The notes under the pieces are model-generated. The model made no database searches, was not told the DNA's origin, and saw only the letters and a program-made list of their open reading frames with translations. From positions 1-41,287 of the forward strand of contig CAZGCA010000057.1 in assembly GCA_964524145.1 (NCBI GenBank): a stretch of 41,287 nt of DNA, written 5' to 3'. Of this stretch, positions 1-7,577 are shown piece after piece; the stretch's first letter is position 1; each line of letters begins with the position of its first letter. Both the position numbers and the translations under genes were made by a program. This stretch comes from CAZGCA01 sp964524145. Its GTDB lineage: Bacteria; Hydrogenedentota; CAZGCA01.

Positions 1-1194
1 GTCGAGCAACTGGCAGTCTACCACGAGCGTTCGCTCAGGCCAGTCGCCGGCCTGACCCGTCAGCAACGGTACGAGCGTTGAACCGTCGAACGTCACCTCC
101 TCGGGTTTCTCGAGCCCGCACATCTCGATCAGCGTCGGCAGCAGGTCGATATGAGCCGTGAGCCGATCGATGTCCCGGCTGCTATTAAGCCCGCCCGCCG
201 GCCAGCGAATAAAGCACGGTACACGATGCCCGCCGTCGTACGGCGACACCTTCTTTCCACGCATCCCGTCGTTGTACCCCTTGGTGATCATTCCCTGCCG
301 GTTGAGCGTGACGCCGCCTGCCGATCCGTTGTCGGTCATGAAGATGAGGATCGTGTTCTCTTCGAGACCGAGTTCTGAGAGGCGGTCCGCCAGCCGGGCC
401 ATGTTGTCGTCCAGGTTGGTGATCATCCCGTAGAACTCGGGGCTCGGCACGTCTGCACCGGCGTACATGTCGCTGTACTCTTTGGCCACGTTGAACGGGT
501 TGTGCGGTGCGTTGACCGGGAGGTAACAGAAAAACGGGCGGTCCTTGTTGGTCTCGATGAAATCGAGCGCCGCGTCGAACCACACGTCGGTGCAGTAGCC
601 GGGGAACTTCTTCGGCCTGCCGTTGTGCCAATAGGTGTCGTCGAAATAGTCGTTGCCCCAATAGTCGGGCGTCTCGCCTACACCGCCTCCGCCGTGCACC
701 AGCACTTCCTGGAACCCGCGTTCCTGCGGCCTACACGGGTAGTTGTCGCCAAGATGCCACTTGCCGAAGATGCCCGTACGGTAGCCTGCGGCAGCAAAGA
801 CGTCGGCCATCGTCACCTCGTCTCTGCGCAGGATCGACCTCCCCATCATGACATGCCATATGCCCGTCCGGTTGCAGTAGCGTCCCGTCATGAGTCCCGC
901 GCGCGTCGGCGCACAGGTCGGAGCGACATGGAAGTTCGTGAGATGGGCGCTCTGCGCGTGCAGCTTGTCGATGTTGGGCGTCTTGACGATCGGGTTGCCC
1001 AGACATGCCAGGTCGCCGTAGCCCTGGTCGTCCGTCATTACCAATACGAGGTTCGGCCGGTCTCGGCTGGGGATCTCGGCCGCGCGCACAACTCGAGATA
1101 CGGCCAGGGATAACGCGCCGATACCTATGCTCCCGAGGAAATCACGGCGCGTCGTACCGAACGAACTCTCTGGTTTTCTCTTCGGCTGTGTCAA
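1..1194 (-). CDS. Tat-exported type I sulfatase (arylsulfatase A family), 3' end cut by window edge
   Basis: The 398 visible codons encode a formylglycine-dependent sulfatase that hydrolyses sulfate esters, probably of sulfated glycans. The N-terminus carries a twin-arginine signal (TTRRDFLG, then a hydrophobic stretch ending RVVRAAE), so export of the folded enzyme is expected. The mature part opens with RPNLVLVMTDDQGYGD, whose two Asp residues are metal ligands. The catalytic C-x-P-x-R motif follows as CAPTRAG, with Cys the residue converted to formylglycine. GKWHLGD and the second metal site MTDNG are also seen. The C-terminal part lies beyond base 1. No ATG precedes the Tat motif; a TTG at 1194 is the best start, six bases past the upstream gene's stop codon, so the two genes are probably cotranscribed. 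No formylglycine-generating enzyme or anaerobic sulfatase maturase lies in the window. The substrate cannot be told from sequence alone. Confidence 0.93.
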   Translation of the reverse strand, partial: MTQPKRKPESSFGTTRRDFLGSIGIGALSLAVSRVVRAAEIPSRDRPNLVLVMTDDQGYGDLACLGNPIVKTPNIDKLHAQSAHLTNFHVAPTCAPTRAGLMTGRYCNRTGIWHVMMGRSILRRDEVTMADVFAAAGYRTGIFGKWHLGDNYPCRPQERGFQEVLVHGGGGVGETPDYWGNDYFDDTYWHNGRPKKFPGYCTDVWFDAALDFIETNKDRPFFCYLPVNAPHNPFNVAKEYSDMYAGADVPSPEFYGMITNLDDNMARLADRLSELGLEENTILIFMTDNGSAGGVTLNRQGMITKGYNDGMRGKKVSPYDGGHRVPCFIRWPAGGLNSSRDIDRLTAHIDLLPTLIEMCGLEKPEEVTFDGSTLVPLLTGQAGDWPERTLVVDCQLLD

Positions 1195-1199
1195 AACGC

Positions 1200-2663
1200 T
1201 TAGTCGTTGATCCCCGCCAGGCGTTTCACCATCTGTTTGCGCGATTCTAGGTCGTACTGCGAGGTGATGGCTATGTTCTCCATGATGGGAGAACCGCCAC
1301 CGTGATAGTTGCCTATCGATGCCACGCCCGATGCTGACGAGCAGAGCAGGTCACCGACGTAACGCCACAACTGGGCGGCGTCTTCCGCGGAAACGTCCGG
1401 GTTGCGCATGATGTACTTGTGGAGCAGGTCTTTCGTCTCGGGATTGACGAAGTCGCCCTCGTACGGGAACGTCGCTGGCATTCCTCCGGACAGATCGGTG
1501 AGTATCTCGGCCTCGCGGTATACGGCCTCGCCGGTCAGGCAGCGGCCCACGTTGCTGTATATGGAATGGGGTATATAGCTGCCGGGCCCGTACGGCATGG
1601 ACCCCATCCCGGGGATATACATTTCCGGCTTGCCCAGGTCGGACGCGGTATAGCCCGCTGCGTAACCCAGTTCGGTTGTCATGATGATCTCGGCCAGCCT
1701 GTCGCGCACGTGTTTCGCCTTCTGGATGCCGTTGTACTCGGCCACAAGCGCGGCCGTTCCGATCAGCAGGTCGCCGATTGCCGGTTTGCACCCCGAGTAG
1801 CTGTGGCGGTGGAAGAGCGCGAAGAGAAGCGCCAGCGCGCCGCCGTGTATCGACTCGCCGCACAGAAACACGCGCTCCCACGGAATGAACGTGTCTTCAA
1901 AGATGGTGTAGGAGTCTACCGCGCCGGGAGTGAACCCGCGCGGGAAATGCTGGCGTTTGCGGAGGTTGTGTGCCGAGACAACCTGCTTGACGCCTTCCCA
2001 GTCACCGGGTACCGCGAACGCGACCGCCCACTCCGATTCTTCGGGCAGCAGGTACCGCGTCGGGACCACCAGGATCTCGTCGGCGACCGACGCTTCCGAG
2101 TTGTGCACCTTGCACCCGCGCACGACGATACCGTCGCTCTTCTTCTCGACCACGTGGACGTAGAGGTCGGGATCTTTCTGTCGGCTCGGCCGTTTCATGC
2201 GGTCGCCTTTGACATCCGTCTGGGCGCAACAGCCTACGAGGTCCTCCTTCTGAAACCGTTCAAGCCATTTCAGGAAGTTCTTGTGGTACTCCGTGGACCC
2301 GTTGTTCTGTTTGTCCGCCTCGTAGGAGACGGCGTAGATCGCGTTCGCACCGTCTATACCCATGCACCGCTGGATACAGCCGCCGGCCACCTGGCAGAGC
2401 ATTCGGGTCATGTCCTGTTTCTTGTGAAGGTCATCGGTGTTCTGATGGATGTGGCAGAACCGGCTGATCTTCTCCCCGGTCAGATGCGACGTTGCCGTAC
2501 AGAGATCCTCGTAGTTCGGGTCGAGCGCGTAGTCGAACGTTGTCCCGATTGTGTTGATGCAGTCCATTTGCAGCTCGTCGTCCCGGTCGATCTTGTTCCC
2601 GTCGATGTAGACGTTCCGACGCATCTTTCTCAACCCTTCGATGTACTGTTCCGTCGTTCTCAT
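1200..2663 (-). CDS. abfD: 4-hydroxybutyryl-CoA dehydratase / vinylacetyl-CoA isomerase family protein
   Basis: A 487-residue FAD and [4Fe-4S] protein of the HpaB/AbfD superfamily. Characterised members dehydrate 4-hydroxybutyryl-CoA to crotonyl-CoA by a ketyl-radical route. The iron-sulfur ligands known from the Clostridium aminobutyricum enzyme (Cys99, Cys103, His292, Cys299) have counterparts with identical spacing here: Cys96 and Cys100 (CIQRC), His285 and Cys292 (FHRHSYSGC). The neighbouring Tyr289 and Lys293 also match active-site residues. This separates it from 4-hydroxyphenylacetate 3-monooxygenases, which share the fold but lack the cluster. Length is normal for the family. A GGAGG lies upstream of the ATG, and a small GCAACC/GGTTGC inverted repeat lies in the leader. 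No CoA-transferase, 4-hydroxybutyrate dehydrogenase or succinate-semialdehyde gene is nearby; its only partner is the sulfatase downstream. The true substrate may be a different 4-hydroxyacyl-CoA. Confidence 0.88.
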   Translation of the reverse strand: MRTTEQYIEGLRKMRRNVYIDGNKIDRDDELQMDCINTIGTTFDYALDPNYEDLCTATSHLTGEKISRFCHIHQNTDDLHKKQDMTRMLCQVAGGCIQRCMGIDGANAIYAVSYEADKQNNGSTEYHKNFLKWLERFQKEDLVGCCAQTDVKGDRMKRPSRQKDPDLYVHVVEKKSDGIVVRGCKVHNSEASVADEILVVPTRYLLPEESEWAVAFAVPGDWEGVKQVVSAHNLRKRQHFPRGFTPGAVDSYTIFEDTFIPWERVFLCGESIHGGALALLFALFHRHSYSGCKPAIGDLLIGTAALVAEYNGIQKAKHVRDRLAEIIMTTELGYAAGYTASDLGKPEMYIPGMGSMPYGPGSYIPHSIYSNVGRCLTGEAVYREAEILTDLSGGMPATFPYEGDFVNPETKDLLHKYIMRNPDVSAEDAAQLWRYVGDLLCSSASGVASIGNYHGGGSPIMENIAITSQYDLESRKQMVKRLAGIND

Positions 2664-2830
2664 TCGTCGCTACCTCCGTTCTTCGTGTCCGGAGCAACCC
2701 CGGCCAGGTTGCACAACAATGCCGTGATAACAATCTTCCTTTCATACACTGTTCCACATTTCAAACCGTCTTGTCAACATCTCCACGGTTCGACCCGTTT
2801 GTAGTCCCGCCTTCAGACGGAAAATACGCT

Positions 2831-2855
2831 CGTTCCCACGGTCCCCGTGGGAACG
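2831..2855. repeat. Dispersed palindromic repeat, copy A
   Basis: Perfect inverted repeat with 11-bp arms (CGTTCCCACGG / CCGTGGGAACG) and a 3-base loop TCC. It is preceded by GCT and followed by CATAC, flanks partly shared with copy B in inverted orientation. The element is intergenic and lacks a T-run, so it is not a standard terminator. Confidence 0.85.
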
Positions 2856-2913
2856 CATACTTACAGGGCTCGATGAGCTGTGAGATGTCTGCCTGGACTG
2901 GTAGGGCGATATG

Positions 2914-2939
2914 CATTCCCACGGAGGACCGTGGGAACG
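2914..2939. repeat. Dispersed palindromic repeat, copy B (inverted relative to A)
   Basis: Nine-base perfect arms (TTCCCACGG at 2916-2924, CCGTGGGAA at 2929-2937) around AGGA; the stem continues after one mismatch. Read on the minus strand it matches copy A including the GCATA flank, so A and B form a larger inverted pair spaced about 60 bp apart. Confidence 0.8.
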
Positions 2940-3026
2940 AGAACAATTGCTGATCGTCCCTCCGGCACGAACGCGGACGGCAACCCGGTTCGACGGGACA
3001 TCAAGGCGGCACTCATCACGGGTTGG

Positions 3027-3056
3027 TTGCTTTTGCCCGGTGGGATGCTGTATAAA
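3027..3056 (+). promoter_or_regulatory. Sigma-70-type promoter for the antiporter operon
   Basis: TTGCTT at 3027-3032, an 18-bp spacer, TATAAA at 3051-3056. Transcription would begin near 3063, about 40 bases before the chosen ATG. The longer open frame starting at 2911 begins upstream of this promoter, which supports the shorter protein. Confidence 0.55.
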
Positions 3057-3102
3057 AGCGAGGTTCTTGAAGTTCGGGGGTAGGTTGGAGAATCCTGGTA
3101 GT

Positions 3103-4332
3103 ATGGAAAATCAGTTTGTCTTTGATCTCCTCGTCATGCTCGTGCTGGCGAAGGTTGGTGAGGATCTGGCACGCCGGTTTCAGCAGCCCGCAATGGTGGG
3201 TCAGCTCGTGTTCGGCGTCATTCTGGGCGCGATATACGCGGCCGTGGGAAGGGTGCCTGCCGAGTGGGTCGAATCGTTCGGCGTAATAGGCATCCTGTTG
3301 CTTCTGTTTGTCGCGGGGCTCGAGACGAACCTGCGCGAGCTTCTGAAGACGGGCATACCGTCCTCGACGGTGGCGGTATGCGGGGTTGTTGTGCCGTTTG
3401 CCGGAGGGTACGTTGTGGCGTCGATGGCGGGGTACGACAACGTCGCCAGCTGTTTCATAGGGGCTTCACTGGTTTCCACGAGCGTGGCGGTCAAAGTCGA
3501 GATTCTCAGAGAGCTGAAGATGTTGACCACCCGGCTCGGCACGCTCATAATCGGTTCCGCGGTCATAGACGATGTCATAGGGATATTCATTCTCAGCATA
3601 CTGCTGGGCTTTACGGGTGGCAGCATCACGCTTTCGGGTGCGGTCATGCTCGGGGTGTACGTTGTGCTCTTCGTTGGCCTGTCTCTGACGTTGGGCGTGA
3701 TGTTCGTGAAGCGGACGGCCGAGTACGCGTCGCGCCTGCAACAGCCTGCCGTTGACAAGACCACCGGCCGCGTCAAGTTTCGCAAGAAGCGCGTGTATAT
3801 GGAACAGGGGGCGCTGTTCGTCGGGCTGTCGTTCATGCTTCTTTTCGCGATAATCGCGGAGCAGCTCGGAGTCGCGATGATTACGGGAGCGTTTGTTGCG
3901 GGCCTCATACTGGGAGAGATCAAGCTGGGCGACGACATTTATCGCCGGGCGAACGCGATGGGCAACGCGGTGTTCATACCGCTGTTCTTCCTGCAGCTCG
4001 GGATGGAGTTCGAGATGTCGGCATTCCTCGATGCGGGATTTTTCGCGTTTGTGCTCGTCGCGATGGCGTTTGCGAGCAAGATAGTCGGATGCGGCGTACC
4101 GGCGCGCATTTTCGGCTACAACGGGTGGCCGGTCGGTATCGGCATGGTGCCGCGCGGCGAGGTGGGGCTCATCGTGGCGAAGATAGCGCTCGACAGCGGG
4201 CTCATAGACAAGCAGGCGTTCTCGTCCGTTCTGGTCATGGTCATCGTGACGACGTTCATGACGCCGACACTGTTCAAGAACGCGCTCGAACGGATCAAAG
4301 CCAGGCAAGAGAAACAACGCGATGCCGAATAA
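3103..4332 (+). CDS. CPA2-family cation/proton antiporter (Kef/NapA type)
   Basis: A 409-residue integral membrane protein with about twelve hydrophobic segments and no cytoplasmic RCK/TrkA-N domain. CPA2 members exchange Na+ or K+ for protons across the inner membrane. The paired aspartates of the ion-binding site are present as VIDD (Asp156-Asp157), a pair typical of electrogenic Na+/H+ antiporters. RQ(Q)P..VGQ..FGVILG near the N-terminus and GAFVAGLILGE in the second half are also characteristic. The open frame extends 64 codons upstream, but a promoter and the palindromic repeat lie within that extension, and a GGAG at 3087 precedes the ATG at 3103. The stop overlaps the next gene by 11 bases, suggesting an operon. 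K+ transport or sensing cannot be excluded. Confidence 0.9.
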   Translation: MENQFVFDLLVMLVLAKVGEDLARRFQQPAMVGQLVFGVILGAIYAAVGRVPAEWVESFGVIGILLLLFVAGLETNLRELLKTGIPSSTVAVCGVVVPFAGGYVVASMAGYDNVASCFIGASLVSTSVAVKVEILRELKMLTTRLGTLIIGSAVIDDVIGIFILSILLGFTGGSITLSGAVMLGVYVVLFVGLSLTLGVMFVKRTAEYASRLQQPAVDKTTGRVKFRKKRVYMEQGALFVGLSFMLLFAIIAEQLGVAMITGAFVAGLILGEIKLGDDIYRRANAMGNAVFIPLFFLQLGMEFEMSAFLDAGFFAFVLVAMAFASKIVGCGVPARIFGYNGWPVGIGMVPRGEVGLIVAKIALDSGLIDKQAFSSVLVMVIVTTFMTPTLFKNALERIKARQEKQRDAE

Positions 4333-5446
4333 CCAGAGAACAGCGGGTGCCCAGTCGAGGATGAACTCGAGAGAACGGTTTCTGAGAACGATGCGGCTCG
4401 AGCCGGTGGACCATGTCCCGTTCTTCGTATCCGGGGGGTGGCAGGCGACGACCGAACGATGGGTCTCGGAAGGTATGCCGCGCGGGACAGATCTCTGCGA
4501 CCATTTCGGAGGAGACCGGCAGCTCTATCTTCCGGTTCATTACGGGTTCGCGCCGAAGTTCGAGGATCTGGTTATCGAAGAGACCGACGAGTATGTCGTC
4601 TATGTCAACCACGAAGGTATCACGATGCGCGAGATCAGGGGGCACGCCGAGACGTCCATGCCGCAGTTCATCGAGTTCCCGATCAAGACGCGGGATGATT
4701 TCCGGCGGCACCTTGACCGGCTGCGGCTCAATTTCGCCGACCGCGTGCCACAGAACTGGGTCGAGCGTTGTGCCGGGTGGCGCGATCGGACGGACCCGCT
4801 GCTGCTGTTCGCCGATAGGTACGGCGGGTTCTTCGGCCCGTTGCGCAATCTGTTTGGGCTCGAACGGTTGTGCACGCTGTTCTACGACGACCCGATGTTT
4901 CTGGAAGAGGTGCTGGACAACCGTGCCCAGCTCATGATAGAGATAACCGAGCGGGTGCTCGAGGATACGGATATCGATTACTTCGCGTTTTGGGAGGATA
5001 TGGCGTACAAGACGGGGCCGCTCCTGTCGCCCGCGTTGTTTAAGAAGTACCTGTCGCCGCGGTACAAGCGGGTCACGGAGTTCCTGCGTTCGCGCGGGAT
5101 AGACCTGATATTTGTGGACAGCGACGGTAACGTCGAGGAACTGATACCGCTCTGGCTCGACGCGGGAGTCAACGGTGTCTGGCCGTTTGAGGTGGCGGCG
5201 GGTATGGACGTCGTGCGGTTGCGCAAGCAGTATGGCAGCGACCTGCTGATGATCGGCGGCCTGGACAAACGCGCGCTCGCACAAGGCAGGGAAGCCATAA
5301 AGAATGAGGTGGAAAGCAAAGTCCCGTGGATGATCGAGCAGGGAGGGTATATCCCGCAGGTGGACCACGGCGTGCCGCCGGACGTTTCGTGGGACAGTTT
5401 TTGTTATTTCAACGAGGTGTTAAGGTCGACGCTTGGAATAGGGTAG
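4322..5446 (+). CDS. Uroporphyrinogen decarboxylase (UroD) family protein, probable methyltransferase-like
   Basis: A 374-residue protein of the UroD / MtaA / CmuA superfamily, a TIM-barrel fold covering haem-pathway decarboxylases and zinc-dependent corrinoid or coenzyme M methyltransferases. The stretch DSDGNVEELIPLWLDAGV, followed by WPFE and MIGGLDKR, is typical of the large uncharacterised subgroup found in polymer-degrading and methyl-metabolising bacteria, not of HemE. No corrinoid protein gene lies beside it to show a methyl acceptor. The first ATG overlaps the antiporter stop by 11 bases; an internal ATG at 4361 (MNSRERF, the usual family start) is an alternative with a GAGG placed too close to be ideal. 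The next gene begins 16 bases downstream, so the three form one transcription unit. Confidence 0.85.
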   Translation: MPNNQRTAGAQSRMNSRERFLRTMRLEPVDHVPFFVSGGWQATTERWVSEGMPRGTDLCDHFGGDRQLYLPVHYGFAPKFEDLVIEETDEYVVYVNHEGITMREIRGHAETSMPQFIEFPIKTRDDFRRHLDRLRLNFADRVPQNWVERCAGWRDRTDPLLLFADRYGGFFGPLRNLFGLERLCTLFYDDPMFLEEVLDNRAQLMIEITERVLEDTDIDYFAFWEDMAYKTGPLLSPALFKKYLSPRYKRVTEFLRSRGIDLIFVDSDGNVEELIPLWLDAGVNGVWPFEVAAGMDVVRLRKQYGSDLLMIGGLDKRALAQGREAIKNEVESKVPWMIEQGGYIPQVDHGVPPDVSWDSFCYFNEVLRSTLGIG

Positions 5447-5461
5447 GGGAGAGGTGTTCTT

Positions 5462-6886
5462 ATGAACCAGGTTGACAACACGTCGAGGGTAGCATCCGCA
5501 GGCATCGTTATGGTCCTGGCAATCTGTTTCTGTATACAGGGCTGGGCCGAGGTATCGTTCGACACCGATGGGATGTTGTTGGTCGATGGCGACCGTTTTT
5601 TTCCGGTGGGGATATACGAGCTTCCTGAGGGTGATGCGCTCGACGAGATAGCCGGCGCGGGTTTCAACATTGTGAGAGCATCAGCGAGTATCGAGAGTCT
5701 CGACCGAGCCGAGTCCGCCGGGCTGAAAGCGTGGATACCGTTAGGCGGCAACATGGACGTGCGTGACGGCGCGGCTCGGGAGAAGTTGGTCGGGATGATC
5801 GAACGGTGCAAGGGCCATCCGGCGCTGCTCGTCTGGGAAGGTCCCGACGAACCGCTCTGGAACGTGTGGTACTCGACTCAGGGTTGGATGTACGGCGGGC
5901 AGGTCGAGGCGTTCAGGGACCGTATCAAAGCCGCCCGTGAAGGCAACGCTGCCCCGGACGCAGACAGGCTTTTCGAGGAGTATCGACGGGCGCTCAACGT
6001 TGCGGATTACGCCTCGGCGGAAACGGCTGCTGCAAAGCTGTGGAACGCGCTCGGCGAGCCGCCGCCCAGACCCGACATGCTGATGAGCACCGCTCCGCAG
6101 CGCGCGAAGGCCCTTGCCGACGGGCTGCACGCTGGATACGCCGCGATCCGCGAGACAGACTCCGCCCATCCGGTCTGGCTGAACCATGCGCCGCGAAACA
6201 CCGTCCCGGATCTCGCGTACTTCAACCGTGCGGCGGAGATAGTCGGGTGCGATATCTACCCGGTGCCGTATCAGACAACGGGCCACAGCGATCTCGCCAA
6301 CAAGCGGTTGAGCTGTGTCGGCGACTATACCGAAAGGATGCAGGCTGCCGGGCCGGGCAAGGCCGTCTGGATGGTGTTGCAGGGGTTCGGGTGGCGCGAC
6401 CTTCGCGAGGAGAAGCCCGAGGACGAGACCGAGGGACGGAGACCCCGCTACGACGAGACGCGGTTCATGGCGTTCGACGCCGTAGTCCACGGAGCAGACG
6501 CGATACTGTACTGGGGAACGCACTACATAGACAAACCGTCGCGGTTTTGGACCGACCTGAAACGCGTCGTGACCGAATTGAAGGGTCTCGGCGACGTGCT
6601 CGCCGCGCGCACGCTCGACATCGACCTGCACGTCGAGCTCAAGCCTACCCTGTATTCTGCGGACAGGGGCATCGTTGCGGTCGCGAAACGTGCGCGGGGC
6701 AGGACGTTCGTCATCACCGTCAACGAGTGTCACGAGCCGCTCGGATGCACGATATCGGGCCTTCCTGTGGCGGACGGATCCTCACTGCGGGACGCGCAGA
6801 CGGGTTCTATGCTGACCGTGGAAGACGGCACGGTAGACTGTTTTCTCGGAGGCTACGGCGTGGCCGTCCTCGAAGAACAGCAGTAG
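5462..6886 (+). CDS. Secreted glycoside-hydrolase-like TIM-barrel protein
   Basis: A 474-residue protein with a signal peptide (hydrophobic residues about 11-28, likely cut after GWA, residue 29). The body resembles clan GH-A glycosidases: KHPxxxxWE-like (GHPALLVWEGPDEPLW) contains a candidate acid/base Glu130, and VHGADAILYWGTHY lies where such barrels carry their last strands. A short beta-rich C-terminal part (about 390-474) resembles the accessory domain of such enzymes. I cannot assign a numbered family or a substrate. GGGGAGAGG precedes the ATG. It closes the antiporter/UroD operon, and palindrome copy C lies just past its stop codon. An exported enzyme grouped with a cation antiporter and a methyltransferase-like protein suggests use of an external glycan or methylated compound, but that is inference. 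Confidence 0.65.
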   Translation: MNQVDNTSRVASAGIVMVLAICFCIQGWAEVSFDTDGMLLVDGDRFFPVGIYELPEGDALDEIAGAGFNIVRASASIESLDRAESAGLKAWIPLGGNMDVRDGAAREKLVGMIERCKGHPALLVWEGPDEPLWNVWYSTQGWMYGGQVEAFRDRIKAAREGNAAPDADRLFEEYRRALNVADYASAETAAAKLWNALGEPPPRPDMLMSTAPQRAKALADGLHAGYAAIRETDSAHPVWLNHAPRNTVPDLAYFNRAAEIVGCDIYPVPYQTTGHSDLANKRLSCVGDYTERMQAAGPGKAVWMVLQGFGWRDLREEKPEDETEGRRPRYDETRFMAFDAVVHGADAILYWGTHYIDKPSRFWTDLKRVVTELKGLGDVLAARTLDIDLHVELKPTLYSADRGIVAVAKRARGRTFVITVNECHEPLGCTISGLPVADGSSLRDAQTGSMLTVEDGTVDCFLGGYGVAVLEEQQ

Positions 6887-6902
6887 AGGCGTGCCGATCT
6901 TT

Positions 6903-6932
6903 CTCGTTCCCACGGGGGACCGCGGGAACGAG
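6903..6932. repeat. Dispersed palindromic repeat, copy C
   Basis: Arms CTCGTTCCC and GGGAACGAG pair perfectly; inside, three further pairs follow one A-C mismatch around a GGGA loop. The core matches copies A and B near 2.8-2.9 kb. It starts 17 bases after the upstream gene's stop and has no T-run, so it may act as an mRNA-end structure rather than a classical terminator. Confidence 0.8.
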
Positions 6933-7063
6933 CGTAAAGCGCAGCCCGTGGCTAGTTGTGTGGAACCGCTGGCGCGGTACATGCTGCCGAGAAGGGTGCA
7001 ACCAACGTCCTATCAATAGCCGTGCCCATCTATTCACCCCCGGCACGGATCACTTACTTGCCG

Positions 7064-7342
7064 TCAGAAGATCCGTTTCCACCAGGGCCTCTGGACGAAT
7101 TCGGACGTGTCGTTCGGATGGTTGCATTTTGGGCATGGGTCTATGATGTCGGCATACCGCGCGGCACCGCACTGCGGGTAGCGTCCGCATTCATTACAGA
7201 ACGGCAGACCGCATTCGGGACATGACAGGTTCTCGTCCTTGGCCCGTCTTGTTCCGCAGACCGGGCACCTGCCGCAGCCCGGACAACAGATCGTCGAATG
7301 ATCGTAATAGGTGTCGCACCCAGGGCACTCGGCAACTGCCAT
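7064..7342 (-). CDS. Small multi-zinc-ribbon protein
   Basis: A 92-residue protein made almost wholly of CxxC knuckles: CPGC, CPGC, CPVC, CPEC, CNEC and CPKC, enough to bind two or three zinc ions. It resembles double-zinc-ribbon proteins of unknown role; no catalytic domain is visible. A GGAGG sits 11 bases before the ATG. The tail PWWKRIF is basic and aromatic. It is transcribed divergently from the ABC transporter operon, with both promoters in a gap of about 235 bp, so shared control is possible. A nucleic-acid or protein-binding role is likely but unproven. Confidence 0.75.
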   Translation of the reverse strand: MAVAECPGCDTYYDHSTICCPGCGRCPVCGTRRAKDENLSCPECGLPFCNECGRYPQCGAARYADIIDPCPKCNHPNDTSEFVQRPWWKRIF

Positions 7343-7388
7343 CGTTCTCGTAGCCTCCAGTGAAAAAAGCCGGCTGGCACAGCAATAG

Positions 7389-7415
7389 ACTATAGCCCTT
7401 GCAGGTGTTTGTCAA
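7389..7415 (-). promoter_or_regulatory. Promoter for the small zinc-ribbon gene
   Basis: On the minus strand TTGACA (7415-7410) and TATAGT (7394-7389) are separated by 15 bp, shorter than ideal. The site is about 50 bases upstream of the ATG. Confidence 0.4.
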
Positions 7416-7462
7416 GGGAAATGTAAGGCGCGTCATCGTCTCATCTCCTTCTTTTGGTGCTA

Positions 7463-7491
7463 TTGACTTTTGATTGTCGTTTCGCTACAAT
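7463..7491 (+). promoter_or_regulatory. Promoter for the ABC transporter operon
   Basis: TTGACT (7463-7468), a 17-bp spacer and TACAAT (7486-7491) form a good sigma-70 promoter. Transcription would start near 7498, leaving an 80-base leader before the ATG at 7578, which has an AAGGAG Shine-Dalgarno sequence. Confidence 0.65.
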
Positions 7492-7577
7492 TCGATGGAA
7501 ACCTGAGATATCATGGGTATATGAATCTGCCGCAAGGACTGCTGACGAACTAGGCGTCATACGCAAGGAGCACCACT

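Larger units (their letters stand above)
2664..3102. other. 439-bp divergent intergenic region
   Basis: It lies between the leftward dehydratase operon and the rightward antiporter operon. It holds two copies of a GTTCCCACGG palindrome in opposite orientation and a promoter for the antiporter. Short open frames here overlap the palindromes and show no family resemblance, so I call no gene. I found no convincing promoter for the leftward operon, only an isolated TTGACA on the minus strand near 2770 without a suitable -10. Confidence 0.6.

Noticed and set aside
1200..2663. 4-hydroxyphenylacetate 3-monooxygenase (HpaB) as identity of the dehydratase
   Set aside because: HpaB lacks the iron-sulfur cluster ligands, all four of which are present here with AbfD spacing.
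2761..3083. Small open frames between the dehydratase and antiporter genes
   Set aside because: They consist largely of the palindromic repeats and show no ribosome binding site or family motif.
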